NCBI GenBank assembly: GCA_012960245.1
Contig: DUBO01000060.1
Coordinates: 62,001-126,000, forward strand
DNA: 64,000 nt
Source of the DNA: Candidatus Binatota bacterium
GTDB taxonomy: Bacteria; Desulfobacterota; Binatia; UBA1149
Direction of reading: 5' to 3'
Positions within the stretch are counted from its first letter, which is position 1; every line of letters begins with the position of its first letter. Shown piece by piece: positions 1 to 6,670 of this stretch. Below the pieces are notes generated by a model. It was not told the origin of the DNA, ran no database searches, and saw nothing but the letters and a program-made list of their open reading frames with translations. Position numbers and translations under genes: made by a program.

Positions 1-894
1 CAGAAGGCGAACCCCGCCCTGCTGATCGCTCGCAAGCGCGGCCGCATGGTCCTGCCCGTGCCGCCGGGGTCGGGTATAGGTGCAGAGCAGGACTTCTATT
101 TTTCCCACCTGCTCAACTGTCCCTACGACTGTCGCTATTGTTTTCTGCAGGGCAGTTACAACTCTGCCAGCCTCGTTCTCTTCATTAACTACGAAGACTT
201 CATGACGGCGGTGGACGAACGCATCGGCGAACTCGGCGATGGTGAACAGGCTTGTTTCTTTTCGGGTTATGACGGTGACTCGCTGGCTCTCGATGCGGTC
301 ACGGGTTTCGCCGGAGAGTTTCTCAGTTTCTTTGAGCAGCGCCCGCGCGCGTGGCTCGAGTTGCGTACCCGCTCGGTCAATACGGCTGCGCTGCTGGCGA
401 GGGAGCCGATTGACAACTGCGTGGTGGCTTTCAGCCTTTCGCCTCCCGCGGTTGCCGATCGCTTCGACATCGGCGCTCCTCCGGTTCGCTCACGCCTGAA
501 AGCAATGGCGGGGCTCGCGCGGGCCGGTTGGAAACTTGGCGCGAGGCTCGACCCGCTGTTGTTTCACGATGGCTGGGAGCGGGGCTACAAGCAGTTGATC
601 GATGATCTTTTTGCCTGTGTACCGACTTCGTCGCTGCACTCCCTGTCGTTGGGGCCGCTGCGCTTTCCGCCGAAAGTGCTTGAGAAAATGAGACGACTTC
701 ATCCCACGGATCCCTTGCTCGCTGCTCCTACCGAGGAATGGCTGGGCGCGCGGGTTACACCGCGAGATATTCACGAACAGATGCAACGGCTCTGCGTGGA
801 GTGCCTGCCTGCCTCTCTGGATAAGTCTCGGGTGTTCTGCTGGCCGGCCAATGAGGGGCTCGCGCGCGGTGAGCAATCGCGACTCGCTGTGTGA
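1..894 (+). CDS. Spore photoproduct lyase-like radical SAM protein (5' truncated by window)
   Basis: The frame is open from base 1, so the start lies upstream. The first ATG at 46 is internal by comparison with the family. A CxxxCxxC cluster (CPYDCRYC, cysteines encoded at 118, 130 and 139) marks a radical SAM 4Fe-4S enzyme. The surrounding FYFSHLLN...CFLQG and FINYEDF stretches are typical of the spore photoproduct lyase (SplB) family, which repairs the thymine dimer of spore DNA by S-adenosylmethionine radical chemistry. A further Cys at 253 (GEQACFFSG) sits roughly where SplB has its hydrogen-donor cysteine; this alignment is by eye. No sporulation genes are visible nearby, so the substrate is uncertain. 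Confidence 0.85.
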   Translation, partial: QKANPALLIARKRGRMVLPVPPGSGIGAEQDFYFSHLLNCPYDCRYCFLQGSYNSASLVLFINYEDFMTAVDERIGELGDGEQACFFSGYDGDSLALDAVTGFAGEFLSFFEQRPRAWLELRTRSVNTAALLAREPIDNCVVAFSLSPPAVADRFDIGAPPVRSRLKAMAGLARAGWKLGARLDPLLFHDGWERGYKQLIDDLFACVPTSSLHSLSLGPLRFPPKVLEKMRRLHPTDPLLAAPTEEWLGARVTPRDIHEQMQRLCVECLPASLDKSRVFCWPANEGLARGEQSRLAV

Positions 895-921
895 ATTGCT
901 CGCCGAGACTTGCGGTAGCCG

Positions 922-947
922 GTGTTCTACGGGTAGAACACGTTTCA
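922..947. promoter_or_regulatory. Inverted repeat overlapping a KstR-like operator
   Basis: A perfect 9-bp inverted repeat, GTGTTCTAC-GG-GTAGAACAC, occupies 922-941. Overlapping it, 934-947 reads TAGAACACGTTTCA and fits the published mycobacterial KstR consensus TnnAACnnGTTnnA at every fixed position. The site lies 44 bp before the first DUF35 gene, in the promoter gap of the operon. The sequence and symmetry are seen directly. Binding by the TetR regulator encoded at 6041-6613 is inferred from the matching site at that gene's own 5' end. Confidence 0.6.
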
Positions 948-990
948 CTCGTGCGGGGGTATGCTGCCGAGCAGGTCGACGGATAACTGG

Positions 991-1458
991 ATGAGCAGAA
1001 AGGCTGAAACAGGTGAGAACAAGGGCATTCTGACCGCGCCCTACGTGCTTGAGTACAGTTATACGCGCAGCACCGGTCCCGTGCTTGGCCGTTTTCTGAG
1101 CGGCCTGCGCGACAAGAAGATTGAAGGAATACGGACCGCGGACGGGCGCGTCCTGGTTCCGCCCGTTGAAACCGACCCTGTCACCGGTGATGAACTCGAT
1201 GATTTCGTGCAGGTGGGTGAGATTGGAACGGTCACCGCTTGCAGCTGGCTTGCCGAACCGCGGGCCGAACATCCCCTCGACAAGCCCTTCGCGTGGGCTC
1301 TGGTACAGCTGGACGGAGCCGATACAGGCCTCCTGCACGCCGTTGACTGCGGCAGCGCAGAAAAGCTTCAGGTTGGAAGCCGCGTGGAGGTGTCCTGGCG
1401 TGACGAGAGGCACGGTTTCATCACCGATATCGAGTGTTTCAGGCTGGTAGGAGACTGA
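991..1458 (+). CDS. DUF35 OB-fold protein (acyl-CoA associated), first copy
   Basis: A protein of about 155 residues with DUF35 architecture: an N-terminal helix, a short rubredoxin-like segment (about residues 47-58, IRTADGRVLVPP) and an OB-fold to the C-terminus. DUF35 proteins act as partners of thiolase-like enzymes; ChsH2-type DUF35 supports the Ltp2 retro-aldolase of steroid side-chain cleavage. The two CxxC pairs that normally bind zinc are absent, so the ribbon is degenerate. ATG 991 is preferred over ATG 961 because the N-terminal extension looks unrelated to the family, but neither has a strong ribosome site. Its stop overlaps the next start by one base (TGATG), indicating coupling. 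Confidence 0.8.
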   Translation: MSRKAETGENKGILTAPYVLEYSYTRSTGPVLGRFLSGLRDKKIEGIRTADGRVLVPPVETDPVTGDELDDFVQVGEIGTVTACSWLAEPRAEHPLDKPFAWALVQLDGADTGLLHAVDCGSAEKLQVGSRVEVSWRDERHGFITDIECFRLVGD

Positions 1459-1949
1459 TGGCTGAAGATCCCATAACAGGCATCGTGTGCCCCATACGCC
1501 TGGACTACACGATCACGCCGGGTAAGGCGCAGGCGCGTTTTCTCAGGGGCCTCGAAAGCGGCAAACTGCTGGGCCAGCGCTGTCCGGCCACCGGCAAGGT
1601 CTACATGCCTCCACGGGGTTCATCGCCAACCCACGGTCTACCCACCACCGAGGAGGTGGAGGTAGCCGACAGGGGAATCGTCACAACATTCTGCGTAGTG
1701 AACCTCCAGTTTGCTTCCACCGTTCGTGAGATTCCCTACGTGTGCGCTCAGATACTGCTCGACGGCGCCGACATTCCGTTTTTCTTCGTCGTGCAGGAAG
1801 TTGATGTAAACGAAATACGTATGGGTATGCGCGTTGAGGCTGTCTGGCGAGATCCCTCCGAGTGGGGCCCGACGCTTGAGAACATCTTGTTTTTCAAACC
1901 GACCGGTGAAGCCGATGCTCCCCGGGAATCCTACAAGGAGCATGTCTGA
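1458..1949 (+). CDS. DUF35 OB-fold protein, second copy
   Basis: A 163-residue paralogue of the preceding gene. The ribbon segment RCPATGKVYMPP (residues 41-52) keeps one of the four usual zinc cysteines, and an OB-fold follows. ATG 1458 overlaps the upstream stop and is preceded by TAGGAG at 1448-1453, a good ribosome site. The gene ends in TGATG with the next thiolase-like gene, so the two are translationally coupled. It probably pairs with one of the two thiolase-like proteins to form an acyl-CoA-binding heterocomplex. That role follows from known Ltp-DUF35 complexes and is not proven by this sequence. Confidence 0.82.
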   Translation: MAEDPITGIVCPIRLDYTITPGKAQARFLRGLESGKLLGQRCPATGKVYMPPRGSSPTHGLPTTEEVEVADRGIVTTFCVVNLQFASTVREIPYVCAQILLDGADIPFFFVVQEVDVNEIRMGMRVEAVWRDPSEWGPTLENILFFKPTGEADAPRESYKEHV

Positions 1950-3010
1950 TGCGCGACGTAGCCGTGGTTTCGTTCGCCCAGGCTCCCAACCTGAGGGCAG
2001 ACCGCGAGCGCAACGAGGTTGAGATCGTTATGCCGGTGGTGCGCGAGGCTCTCGATAGCGTCGGCCTTAAGCAGAGCGACATTGGTTTTACCGTTTCGGG
2101 CAGCTGCGATTATCTCACCGGCGTGCCTTTTTCTTTCGTCATGGCCCTGGACGCGGTCGGCGCCTGGCCGCCGATTGAAGAGAGCCACGTGGAGATGGAC
2201 GGAGCCTGGGCCTTGTACGAGGCCTGGGTCAGGCTTCAGCATGGCGATATTGACGCCGCCTTGATTTACAGTTTCGGCAAGACCTCGCTCACAGATCTCG
2301 ACAAGGTAATGAGCTGTCAGCTCGACCCCTACACGCTTATGCCCCTGTGGCCTGGTGCCATCAGCCTGGCTGGCCTGCAGGCCAGCGCCATGCTGGCCGC
2401 GGGTACGGTCAGCGAAGCCGATATGGCAGCCGTGGCCTCGCGCAGCCGCGAGGCGGCCCAGGGCAACCCGGCGATTCCCGAAGCGGAAAGTCCCGCCGAC
2501 GTTGACGAGCTGCTGTCGCGCCCACGCGTGGCGCATCCTCTGCGTGAGCACGACATTGCTCCTTCCACCGATGGTGCAGCCGCGATAGTGTTGGTTGCTG
2601 GCGACCGCGCCGCAGAGGTCTGTGACAAGCCGGCGTGGATAAGCGGTATTGACCACAGGGTGGATACCCACGCGCCGGGCAACCGCGACCTGACCACCTG
2701 CCCGTCGGCGCGAATGGCCGGCGAGCGCGCGGGTGTCGGCAGGGGCGGCATCGAAGTCGCCGAGGTATACGCGCCGTTTTCTCACCAGCAGCTGCTCCTC
2801 GCGGGCGAGCTTGATCTTGGCGACGGCGTCGATCTTAACCCCTCGGGTGGTGCGCTGGCGGGCCACACTTTCATGGTGGCGGGGCTCGCGCGCATAGGCG
2901 AAGCAGCCCGGCGCATTCACGACGGCACTGCCTCGAGGGTGCTGGGGCACGCGACGGCTGGTCCCTGCCTGCAGCAGAACCTGGTCTGCGTCATGGAGGC
3001 GGGTCGATGA
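1949..3010 (+). CDS. Thiolase-like protein lacking the nucleophilic cysteine (Ltp/SCP-x-like), first copy
   Basis: A 353-residue thiolase-fold protein. The loop that carries the acyl-accepting Cys in true thiolases reads VEMDGAW (81-87), with Gly at the Cys position. NPSGG (297-301) and His306 of the NPSGG...GH region are retained, but the C-terminal CxG motif is not. EVAEVYAPF (269-277) has a Tyr like that used by Ltp2-type retro-aldolases. This pattern argues against Claisen thiolysis and for an aldolase or acyl-CoA-binding role with a DUF35 partner. It sits between the second DUF35 gene (1-bp overlap) and the second thiolase-like gene (4-bp overlap). Its substrate cannot be read from sequence. 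Confidence 0.82.
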   Translation: MRDVAVVSFAQAPNLRADRERNEVEIVMPVVREALDSVGLKQSDIGFTVSGSCDYLTGVPFSFVMALDAVGAWPPIEESHVEMDGAWALYEAWVRLQHGDIDAALIYSFGKTSLTDLDKVMSCQLDPYTLMPLWPGAISLAGLQASAMLAAGTVSEADMAAVASRSREAAQGNPAIPEAESPADVDELLSRPRVAHPLREHDIAPSTDGAAAIVLVAGDRAAEVCDKPAWISGIDHRVDTHAPGNRDLTTCPSARMAGERAGVGRGGIEVAEVYAPFSHQQLLLAGELDLGDGVDLNPSGGALAGHTFMVAGLARIGEAARRIHDGTASRVLGHATAGPCLQQNLVCVMEAGR

Positions 3011-4161
3011 GCGAGCGCTGCGCCGTTACAGGCGTTGGCCAGACCCGCCACGACGCTGAGCGCAGCGACGTGTCCATGCACGGGCTGGTTCGTGAAGCCG
3101 CGGTGCGTGCCCTGGCTGACGCCGGCCTGGGATGGGAAGACATCGACGCCGTGGTGGTCGGCAAGGCACCCGACCAGTTCGAAGGCGTTATGATGCCCGA
3201 GCTCATGATGGCCGACGCTCTGGGTGCGGTCGGTAAGCCATTGATACGAGTGCACACCGCCGGTAGCGTGGGCGGCTCGACCGGCCTGGTGGCGGCTGGA
3301 CTGGTGCAGGGAGGCGTGCACAAGCGGGTATTGGTGGTGGCCTGGGAGAAGCAATCCGAGGCCGACGCGTCCTGGGTGCTGATGATGAAAATTCCATTCG
3401 CAGCTCCGCTGGTCGCGGGTGCGGGCGGGTACTTTGCACCCTACATTCGCGCTTACATGGAGCGCTCGGGGGCGCCGGCGGATACGGGCATAAAGGTGGC
3501 AGTTAAGGATCGCCTCAACGCTCTCAAGAACCCTTACGCTCACCTCCAGATGCCCGATATCACCGAAGAGATGGTGGCTGATTCGCTCATGCTCTGGGAC
3601 CCCATACGCTACCTCGAGACCTGCCCGTCTTCGGACGGGGCCTGCGCGCTGGTGCTGACCGCCGAGGACGCTCTGGGAAGCTGCCAAAACCCGGCCTGGA
3701 TCGTGTCGAACGCGATGCGCAGCGAACCCACAATGTTTGCGGGCCGCGACGGTGTGAACCCGCAGGCTGGGATCGATTGCGCGGCTGAACTCTACCGAAA
3801 GGGGGGAATCACCGACCCGCGGCGGCAGATAGACGTGGCGGAAATCTACGTTCCCTTCAGCTGGTTTGAGCCGATGTGGATGGAGAACCTTGGGTTTGCC
3901 GAGCAGGGCGAGGGGTGGAAGATGACAATGTCGGGAGCAACCGCGATGGATGGTGATATGCCCATCAATCCGTCGGGCGGTGTGCTTTCCTCCAATCCGA
4001 TAGGCGCGTCAGGCCTGCTGCGTTTTGCCGAGGCGGCCCTGCAGGTAAGAGGCATGGCCGGCGAACACCAGGTGGACGGCGCAAAGCTGGCAATGGGTCA
4101 CGCCTATGGTGGCGGTTCGCAGTACTTCGCCATGTGGCTGGTGAGCAGCGACAAACCGTGA
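3007..4161 (+). CDS. Thiolase-like protein lacking the nucleophilic cysteine (lipid-transfer type), second copy
   Basis: A 384-residue member of the acetyl-CoA acetyltransferase/lipid-transfer group. The nucleophile loop is RVHTAGSVGGS (81-91), again with Gly in place of Cys. The usual GGxxxxGHP region reads NPSGGVLSSNPIGASG, so the general-base His is lost too. The DVAEIYVPF stretch keeps the Tyr seen in its neighbour. The start ATGA overlaps the previous stop. The two thiolase-like genes differ strongly from each other, so they are probably not a recent duplication. The four coupled genes look like two DUF35/thiolase-like pairs; which partners associate is unknown. Confidence 0.82.
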   Translation: MSERCAVTGVGQTRHDAERSDVSMHGLVREAAVRALADAGLGWEDIDAVVVGKAPDQFEGVMMPELMMADALGAVGKPLIRVHTAGSVGGSTGLVAAGLVQGGVHKRVLVVAWEKQSEADASWVLMMKIPFAAPLVAGAGGYFAPYIRAYMERSGAPADTGIKVAVKDRLNALKNPYAHLQMPDITEEMVADSLMLWDPIRYLETCPSSDGACALVLTAEDALGSCQNPAWIVSNAMRSEPTMFAGRDGVNPQAGIDCAAELYRKGGITDPRRQIDVAEIYVPFSWFEPMWMENLGFAEQGEGWKMTMSGATAMDGDMPINPSGGVLSSNPIGASGLLRFAEAALQVRGMAGEHQVDGAKLAMGHAYGGGSQYFAMWLVSSDKP

Positions 4162-4207
4162 AGAGCTGCGCCCCGCCCGCAAGGCTCGCCACTGGGGGAA
4201 GCAACTG

Positions 4208-5017
4208 ATGTCTGAACCCGCACTGCTGGTCGAACGCGATGGAGGCGTCGTTACCCTGACGCTCAATCGGCCCGAAGCCCGTAACGCCTTCAATCCCGAA
4301 ATGCTCTGTGGTTTGGCTGACGCGTGGGACCTGGTAGACGGCGACGACAGCGTGCACGTGGCCATTCTCACCGGCGCGGGCGGTAATTTTTCTGCCGGCG
4401 CTGACCTCGACCAGCTCGTGGGTAAGCTCATGAAGGGCTTGCCCCCTGACAACGAGCACGAAGAACGTATTCAGCAGGACTACTCGATTATCTACAAGGG
4501 CTTTCTCAAGGAGTACCGCCTGGCCAAGCCGTTGTTGGCCGCTGTCGAAGGTTATTGCTACGCCGGCGGCATGGAGATGCTCATGTCAGCCGATATTCGA
4601 GTGGCGGGCGAGGGCGCGCGCATAGCGATTTCTGAAGTCTGCCGTGGCTTGTTTCCCATGGCTGGCACAACAGTGCGCTTGCCGAGACAGATTCCCTACA
4701 CGGTAGCTATGGAGATGCTGCTCACCGGCGCGCCGCTGGACGCCGCCGAGGCGCTGAGGGTCGGCTTGCTGGGCCACGTGGTCAAAGATGGCGGGGCCCT
4801 GGCCAAGGCCAGGGAACTGGCCGACGCGATAGCGAAGAACGGACCGCTGGCTGTTCGGAACATCAAGGCTTCGGTGCTGGAGAGCTCGTGCCTGCCCGAG
4901 GAAAAGGCCTTCGTGCGGGAACTCGAACTCGGCATGGAGGTGATGTCCAGCGAAGACGCCCGCGAGGGTCCAAGGGCTTTTCTTGAAAAACGCCCAGCCC
5001 GCTTCAAGGGAAAGTGA
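4208..5017 (+). CDS. Enoyl-CoA hydratase/isomerase (crotonase) family
   Basis: A 269-residue crotonase-fold enzyme. The oxyanion-hole segments are NFSAGADL (60-67) and YAGGMEM (118-124). Glu123 and Glu143 (ISEVCRG) align with the two catalytic glutamates of classical enoyl-CoA hydratase, so hydratase activity is plausible. It lies 46 bp after the thiolase-like pair and just ahead of a hotdog thioesterase. Hydration of an enoyl-CoA followed by retro-aldol cleavage by a DUF35/Ltp complex would be a coherent route, as in steroid side-chain removal. The acyl chain is not identifiable. Confidence 0.88.
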   Translation: MSEPALLVERDGGVVTLTLNRPEARNAFNPEMLCGLADAWDLVDGDDSVHVAILTGAGGNFSAGADLDQLVGKLMKGLPPDNEHEERIQQDYSIIYKGFLKEYRLAKPLLAAVEGYCYAGGMEMLMSADIRVAGEGARIAISEVCRGLFPMAGTTVRLPRQIPYTVAMEMLLTGAPLDAAEALRVGLLGHVVKDGGALAKARELADAIAKNGPLAVRNIKASVLESSCLPEEKAFVRELELGMEVMSSEDAREGPRAFLEKRPARFKGK

Positions 5018-5018
5018 A

Positions 5019-5717
5019 TTGGCAGACGACACCGACAAGACCCACGCCTGGTGGCAGTCGTCGGCCGTACCGGCGGAAGGCACCTGGGCCGAGAAACGCA
5101 AGCTTGCGGCCAGCCTGCGACGCTTGATAGGGCTGGCGGTGCTTTCTGATCCGGAGCCGGGGGTGCTCGAAACGGCCGCCGGCGAGATGGACAAGATTTC
5201 GCAACAACTCGAGCAGCAGCCGCAACGCGGCAGCCTTGACGCTTTTGCCGAAACTTCCACGGCCGGAAACGTTCACGCGCTCTTTGACCGCAGCCCAGTT
5301 GTGGGTCTTTCCAACCCCCTGTCTCCTCCCATGAGGCTGGAGCTCGAAGGCGACACGGTGCGCGGTTTCGTCAAGTTTGGCTCGGCCTACGAAGGCCCGC
5401 CGGGACACGTTCACGGTGGGGTTGTAGCCGAGCTGTTCGATGAGCTGCTGGGCTTCGCGCAATCAATCACTGGCAGTCCGGGCATGACCGCGACTCTCTC
5501 CATCGACTACCTGCGACCTACACCGCTGCATGTGGACCTTAACTGTCGCGCCTCAGTTGCGCGGGTGGAGGGACGAAAGATCTATGCCGAGGGCGAGCTC
5601 TGCAAGGACGAGATCGTGCTGGCTCGGGGCAGGGGAATGTTCGTGTCGGTCGACCGTAAGCGAATGCAGAAGATGATGGAGCAGGCGGGGCTCCGCCGCG
5701 ACGCTGAAACGGGCTGA
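5019..5717 (+). CDS. Hotdog-fold acyl-CoA thioesterase (PaaI-like)
   Basis: About 232 residues, with a poorly conserved N-terminal region of about 100 residues and a C-terminal hotdog domain. HVHGGVVAELFDELLG is the PaaI-type HGG motif with the acidic catalytic residue on the following helix. TTG 5019 is chosen as the start because AAGGGA (5006-5011) precedes it at normal spacing. TTG 4983 is also in frame but overlaps the crotonase gene and has no good ribosome site. Such enzymes hydrolyse acyl-CoAs, either to release product or to recover free CoA. It is the last gene of the operon. Confidence 0.78.
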   Translation: MADDTDKTHAWWQSSAVPAEGTWAEKRKLAASLRRLIGLAVLSDPEPGVLETAAGEMDKISQQLEQQPQRGSLDAFAETSTAGNVHALFDRSPVVGLSNPLSPPMRLELEGDTVRGFVKFGSAYEGPPGHVHGGVVAELFDELLGFAQSITGSPGMTATLSIDYLRPTPLHVDLNCRASVARVEGRKIYAEGELCKDEIVLARGRGMFVSVDRKRMQKMMEQAGLRRDAETG

Positions 5718-6040
5718 CTCGGCTGGGGGGCACAAGAGCTGCCGCGGGCGGTTATATAACTCAGGCTGGGCTATCCCCCGTTCCCCCGAAAGGGTGGAGG
5801 ATACTGGCCGGAAGCCCAATTTATAAGGGTTTTAAGAACGTCTGGGCTTTGGCCCCCAACTTGCAATATCTTTTGTGTGCGCCTGTTAAAGGCGTACACC
5901 GGCAAGCAGAGATCGGACGACCCCCCTGAGCTCTGTTAGCCGTATTCGGTGTAACCGGCATTCGGGTTCTGCTTCTGGCAGGGCCCGGTGCCGGCGGCAC
6001 CGAATGTTTTTTGCCATGGCGCCGCCGGTAGCAATCTGCT
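5718..6040. other. Intergenic gap between the acyl-CoA operon and the TetR gene
   Basis: No convincing coding frame appears in these 323 bases. The only structures seen are the hairpin followed by a T run near its right end, listed separately, and short AT-rich stretches around 5750 and 5820. No tRNA or known small RNA was recognised. Confidence 0.5.
5986..6012 (+). terminator. Possible intrinsic terminator after the acyl-CoA operon
   Basis: CGGTGCC-GGC-GGCACCG forms a 7-bp GC-rich stem with a 3-base loop (5986-6002). A run of six or seven T follows four bases later. It would stop plus-strand transcription about 270 bases after the hotdog gene and before the opposing TetR gene. The spacer between stem and T run weakens the call. 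Confidence 0.4.
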
Positions 6041-6613
6041 TCAGCCGAGAACGAAACCGGCCGCGACCCTGACCTTGCTGACCACTGCTTCCTGGTCGTG
6101 CAGTCCACCGGCCCAGCCCACCAGCGAAGCGAACCAGACCTGCTGCAGCACCAGCGCTTCGGCAGAGTGATCATTGCCGTTGTTTCCGGTCTCGGGTCCG
6201 TGCAGCGCGGTATCGGTCAGGGCGGCTATGCGCCCGTGAAAGGTTGCTACCTGTTCGGTCAGGTCAGGGTTGGCCGAGGCCACCGATTTGAGTATCGCCT
6301 GGGCCAGTCTCGGTCGCCGGCACATACCGCTGGTGGCCACGGCAAAAACCGACACCACACGATCTATAGGGTTGACCCCACGGGCCGGATTGCTGCTGAG
6401 GTAGCGTTCGAGAGTAGTCACTTCGGCCGCCAGGGCCGCGACCAGGAGGTCTTCCTTGCTGCGAAAATGCCTGTAGAGCGTACCCAGGGCCACACCGGCA
6501 TCAGCAGCTACGTCGCGCAGCCGCACGGCTTCGAATCCCCCTTTCTCGGCCAGGGCAACGGCGGACTCTACAATTCGCTCTGCGCGCTCTTCCACGGCAG
6601 CAAATTGAAACAC
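6041..6613 (-). CDS. TetR-family repressor, KstR-like
   Basis: A protein of up to 190 residues. The N-terminal helix-turn-helix reads VALGTLYRHFRSKEDLLVAAL, split here for length as VALGTLYRHF then RSKEDLLVAAL; it closely resembles mycobacterial KstR, the repressor of cholesterol catabolism. The C-terminal VWFASLVGW...VRVAAGFVLG also follows KstR. The annotated start is GTG at 6613. An internal GTG at 6595 (MEERAERIV) would give a more typical TetR N-terminus; neither has a clear ribosome site. The 5' end carries a KstR-type box, suggesting autoregulation. The ligand is probably an acyl-CoA, as for KstR; that is inference. Confidence 0.85.
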   Translation of the reverse strand: MFQFAAVEERAERIVESAVALAEKGGFEAVRLRDVAADAGVALGTLYRHFRSKEDLLVAALAAEVTTLERYLSSNPARGVNPIDRVVSVFAVATSGMCRRPRLAQAILKSVASANPDLTEQVATFHGRIAALTDTALHGPETGNNGNDHSAEALVLQQVWFASLVGWAGGLHDQEAVVSKVRVAAGFVLG

Positions 6614-6619
6614 GTTACA
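6606..6619. promoter_or_regulatory. KstR-like operator at the 5' end of the TetR gene
   Basis: TGAAACACGTTACA fits TnnAACnnGTTnnA at all eight fixed positions and shares the core AACACGTT with the site at 934-947. It overlaps the GTG start at 6613 or lies just upstream of the alternative start at 6595. It is also about 50 bp upstream of the divergent hydrolase gene, so one bound repressor could control both directions. Confidence 0.6.
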
Positions 6620-6630
6620 GCGGTAAACAC

Positions 6631-6649
6631 CAGACTTTACATAGGTCTG
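6631..6649. promoter_or_regulatory. Imperfect palindrome in the TetR-hydrolase divergent promoter region
   Basis: CAGACTTTACATAGGTCTG has perfect 5-bp end arms (CAGAC/GTCTG) and one further symmetric pair. Its position between the two divergent genes makes it a candidate second operator or part of a promoter. It does not match the KstR-type consensus. Confidence 0.3.
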
Positions 6650-6670
6650 ACCCGGCAGTAGCAGCGGTAC

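Noticed and set aside
490-2950. Long minus-strand open frames across the DUF35 and thiolase-like genes
   Set aside because: The plus-strand genes carry recognisable family motifs and coupled starts; the antisense frames have none.
6521-6545. A GGATTCGAAGCC string resembling a tRNA T-loop
   Set aside because: It lies inside the TetR gene and encodes GGFEAV of the conserved helix; no acceptor or anticodon stem surrounds it.
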